64,000 nt of DNA from Biformimicrobium ophioploci (GTDB lineage Bacteria > Pseudomonadota > Gammaproteobacteria > Pseudomonadales > Cellvibrionaceae), in assembly GCF_030270605.1 (NCBI RefSeq), contig NZ_BSYJ01000001.1:496001-560000 (forward strand). Reading direction: 5' to 3'. The notes under the pieces were generated by a model that saw only the letters and a program-made list of their open reading frames with translations, did no database searches and had not been told where the DNA came from. Positions 62,662 to 64,000 of the stretch are shown here, piece after piece. The stretch's first letter is position 1. Each line of letters begins with the position of its first letter. The position numbers and the translations under genes were made by a program.

Positions 62662-62757
62662 GGGGTCAGAGCCTTCGGCTCTGACCCCTTAAATCAAACA
62701 GACCATTGGGGCCAGAGCCTATGGCTCTGACCCCTGTCATCTAAAGCTCTGACCCCT
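62662..62757. repeat. REP-like GGGGTCAGAGCC hairpin cluster
   Basis: First copy: GGGGTCAGAGCC (62662-62673), loop TTC, GGCTCTGACCCC (62677-62688), a perfect 12-bp stem. Second: GGGGCCAGAGCC (62708-62719), loop TAT, GGCTCTGACCCC (62723-62734), with one mismatch. A third half-unit, AGCTCTGACCCCT, lies at 62745-62757. They begin 11 bp after the rph stop. The arrangement resembles REP/BIME elements mobilised by RAYT transposases and could also terminate rph. No RAYT gene is present here. Confidence 0.8.
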
Positions 62758-62914
62758 ACCATCCTCTCCATTTCTCCTGTCGATAAAAATCTTTTGTTTG
62801 CGCCAGGCGCAGGCTTGCACCTAAATAGCGCCTCTTTTCCGCGGCTGGCCGTCCCTGTCAGCAATACTCGCGATAACTTTTCTCTTTTGCCGCACCTGTT
62901 GACGGGGTTTTGCC

Positions 62915-63820
62915 ATGAAAATTGCGATTTTGTCGCGCAATAAAAATCTCTATTCCACTCGCCGTCTGGTAGAGGCCTGCGAGGATCGCGGGCATGACAG
63001 TCAGGTAGTCGATGCGCTGCGTTGTTACATGAATATCAACTCGCAGTCCCCGGAGATCCACGCCGACGGTGAGTTGGTTGGGGGCTTCGATGCGGTCATT
63101 CCCCGGATTGGCGCGTCGATCACTTTTTACGGTTGTAGCGTATTGCGCCAGTTTGAAATGATGGGGGTGTACCCGCTCAACGAATCTGTCGCGATCAGCC
63201 GCTCACGTGATAAGTTGCGCTCGCTGCAACTGCTCTCCCGCAAGGGTATCGGCCTGCCTGTCACCGGGTTTGCGAATAAGCCGAAGGATATAAAGGACCT
63301 GATCGAGATGGTTGGCGGTGCGCCGCTGGTGATCAAGCTGCTGGAAGGTACCCAGGGCATCGGTGTGGTGCTGGCGGAAACCCGCAAGGCGGCGGAGAGC
63401 GTCCTCGAGGCATTTATGGGGCTGCACACCAATATCCTGGTGCAGGAGTTCATTAAGGAGGCGGACGGCGCCGATATCCGCTGTTTTGTGATTGGCGAAA
63501 AAGTAGTGGCAGCCATGATGCGCAAGGCACCAGAGGGGGAATTCCGCTCCAACCTGCATCGCGGTGGTAGCGCCAGCCTCATCAAAATCAGCCCGGAAGA
63601 GCGCAAGACCGCCGTGGCTGCCGCACATGCGATGGGCCTCAATGTGGCAGGTGTGGACCTGCTGCGTTCCTCGCGCGGTCCGCTGGTGATGGAAGTGAAT
63701 TCATCACCTGGGCTGGAAGGTATTGAAACTGCGACAGGGAAGGATATCGCTGGCATGATAATCGAGTTCATAGAAAAAAATGCGCGCCCCCACCGGACGC
63801 GCACCCGAGGCAAAGGCTAA
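62915..63820 (+). CDS. rimK: ATP-grasp ligase RimK (ribosomal protein S6 glutamate ligase)
   Basis: A 301-residue ATP-grasp enzyme that adds Glu residues to the C-terminus of ribosomal protein S6. It has [27 protein letters not shown], the ATP-binding [39 protein letters not shown] and the metal-binding [13 protein letters not shown]. It starts at ATG 62915. A short C-terminal RTRTRGKG tail is basic. An aspartoacylase-like gene begins 3 bp downstream, a common rimK neighbour. Confidence 0.94.
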   Translation: MKIAILSRNKNLYSTRRLVEACEDRGHDSQVVDALRCYMNINSQSPEIHADGELVGGFDAVIPRIGASITFYGCSVLRQFEMMGVYPLNESVAISRSRDKLRSLQLLSRKGIGLPVTGFANKPKDIKDLIEMVGGAPLVIKLLEGTQGIGVVLAETRKAAESVLEAFMGLHTNILVQEFIKEADGADIRCFVIGEKVVAAMMRKAPEGEFRSNLHRGGSASLIKISPEERKTAVAAAHAMGLNVAGVDLLRSSRGPLVMEVNSSPGLEGIETATGKDIAGMIIEFIEKNARPHRTRTRGKG

Positions 63821-63823
63821 TAA

Positions 63824-64000
63824 GTGACAAAGAAAAATAGTGTGGCGCCGTTCAGTATCGCCGGGCACAACGTGTGGCCGGGGGAGCGGCTCGCGTTCGA
63901 TCTGGAAGTCGCGCAACTGTATACACATGCGCCACTGAGTATTCCCGTTGAGGTTTTGCACGGGCGAAAGCCCGGTCCGGTGTTGCTGGTGAACGCCGCG
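63824..64000 (+). CDS. Succinylglutamate desuccinylase/aspartoacylase family protein (5' part)
   Basis: A frame starting with GTG 63824 reads MTKKNSVAPFSIAGHNVWPG, then VEVLHGRKPGPVLLVNAA, typical of the N-terminus of this zinc carboxypeptidase-like family, where an HGDE-type zinc motif follows. It stays open to the window edge (59 codons seen). It is nearly contiguous with rimK, suggesting an operon. The catalytic part lies outside, so the substrate cannot be judged. Confidence 0.75.
   Translation, partial: MTKKNSVAPFSIAGHNVWPGERLAFDLEVAQLYTHAPLSIPVEVLHGRKPGPVLLVNAA

Overview
The window looks like a chromosome segment of a GC-rich marine gammaproteobacterium. The best fit is a Cellvibrionales member (Microbulbifer-like). 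This rests on gammaproteobacterial-type housekeeping genes (nhaA, purEK, yicC, rph, rimK), three large TonB-dependent receptors, and a galactoside utilisation locus. The assignment is inferred from gene content and was not confirmed by a search. No tRNA, rRNA, CRISPR array, transposase or phage gene was seen.

Layout. 1-6574: a sterol-desaturase-like gene, then a tightly overlapping minus-strand operon (70-residue membrane protein, sbtA, purE, purK, nhaA) facing a LysR regulator across an array of TAGA/TCTA dyads. The operon pairs a Na+/bicarbonate importer with PurK, which consumes bicarbonate, and with a Na+ exporter. 6610-10069: a visibly AT-richer patch holding a prolyl oligopeptidase gene broken by one in-frame TAG at a normally conserved Trp, a small secreted protein of unknown function, and about 600 bp without a gene. 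10070-20477: a TetR regulator divergent from a TonB receptor and a plus-strand set of acyl/keto-compound genes (acetoacetate-decarboxylase-like protein, 3-hydroxyacyl-CoA dehydrogenase, SDR, GPH-type transporter, acyl-CoA ligase, HSL-type esterase). 20550-26072: an MmyB-type regulator divergent from a complete beta-oxidation spiral (acyl-CoA dehydrogenase, MaoC hydratase, SDR, thiolase).

26137-35781: a minus-strand run of TPR-sulfotransferase, TonB receptor, SDR, quinone-oxidoreductase-like MDR, cholinesterase-type carboxylesterase and BCCT transporter. 35919-60939: a galactoside locus with a sugar 1-dehydrogenase and SMP-30 lactonase, a CE2-like esterase, an Asp/Asn beta-hydroxylase divergent from a TonB receptor, a lipoprotein beta-galactosidase, a beta-propeller-like protein, a second TPR-sulfotransferase, a GcvA-like LysR, a GntR/FCD regulator, and then the operon dehydratase-dgoK-dgoA-SSS symporter-second beta-galactosidase-CocE hydrolase. 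Together the genes encode an oxidative (DeLey-Doudoroff) route from galactosides to pyruvate and glyceraldehyde 3-phosphate. A shared 15-bp operator (ATTTATCATACAAAT) precedes the dehydrogenase-lactonase pair and the dehydratase operon exactly. Close variants precede the TonB receptor/hydroxylase pair and the GntR gene itself, so one regulon spanning about 24 kb is predicted.

60944-64000: housekeeping genes yicC and rph (divergent), a cluster of GGGGTCAGAGCC hairpins (REP-like), rimK, and the start of an aspartoacylase/succinylglutamate desuccinylase-family gene that runs off the window.

The most unusual pattern is that two paralogous TonB receptors with an atypical plug motif each sit near a TPR-sulfotransferase. 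One of them also has an Asp/Asn hydroxylase and a propeller protein nearby, which suggests an uncharacterised receptor-associated modification system.
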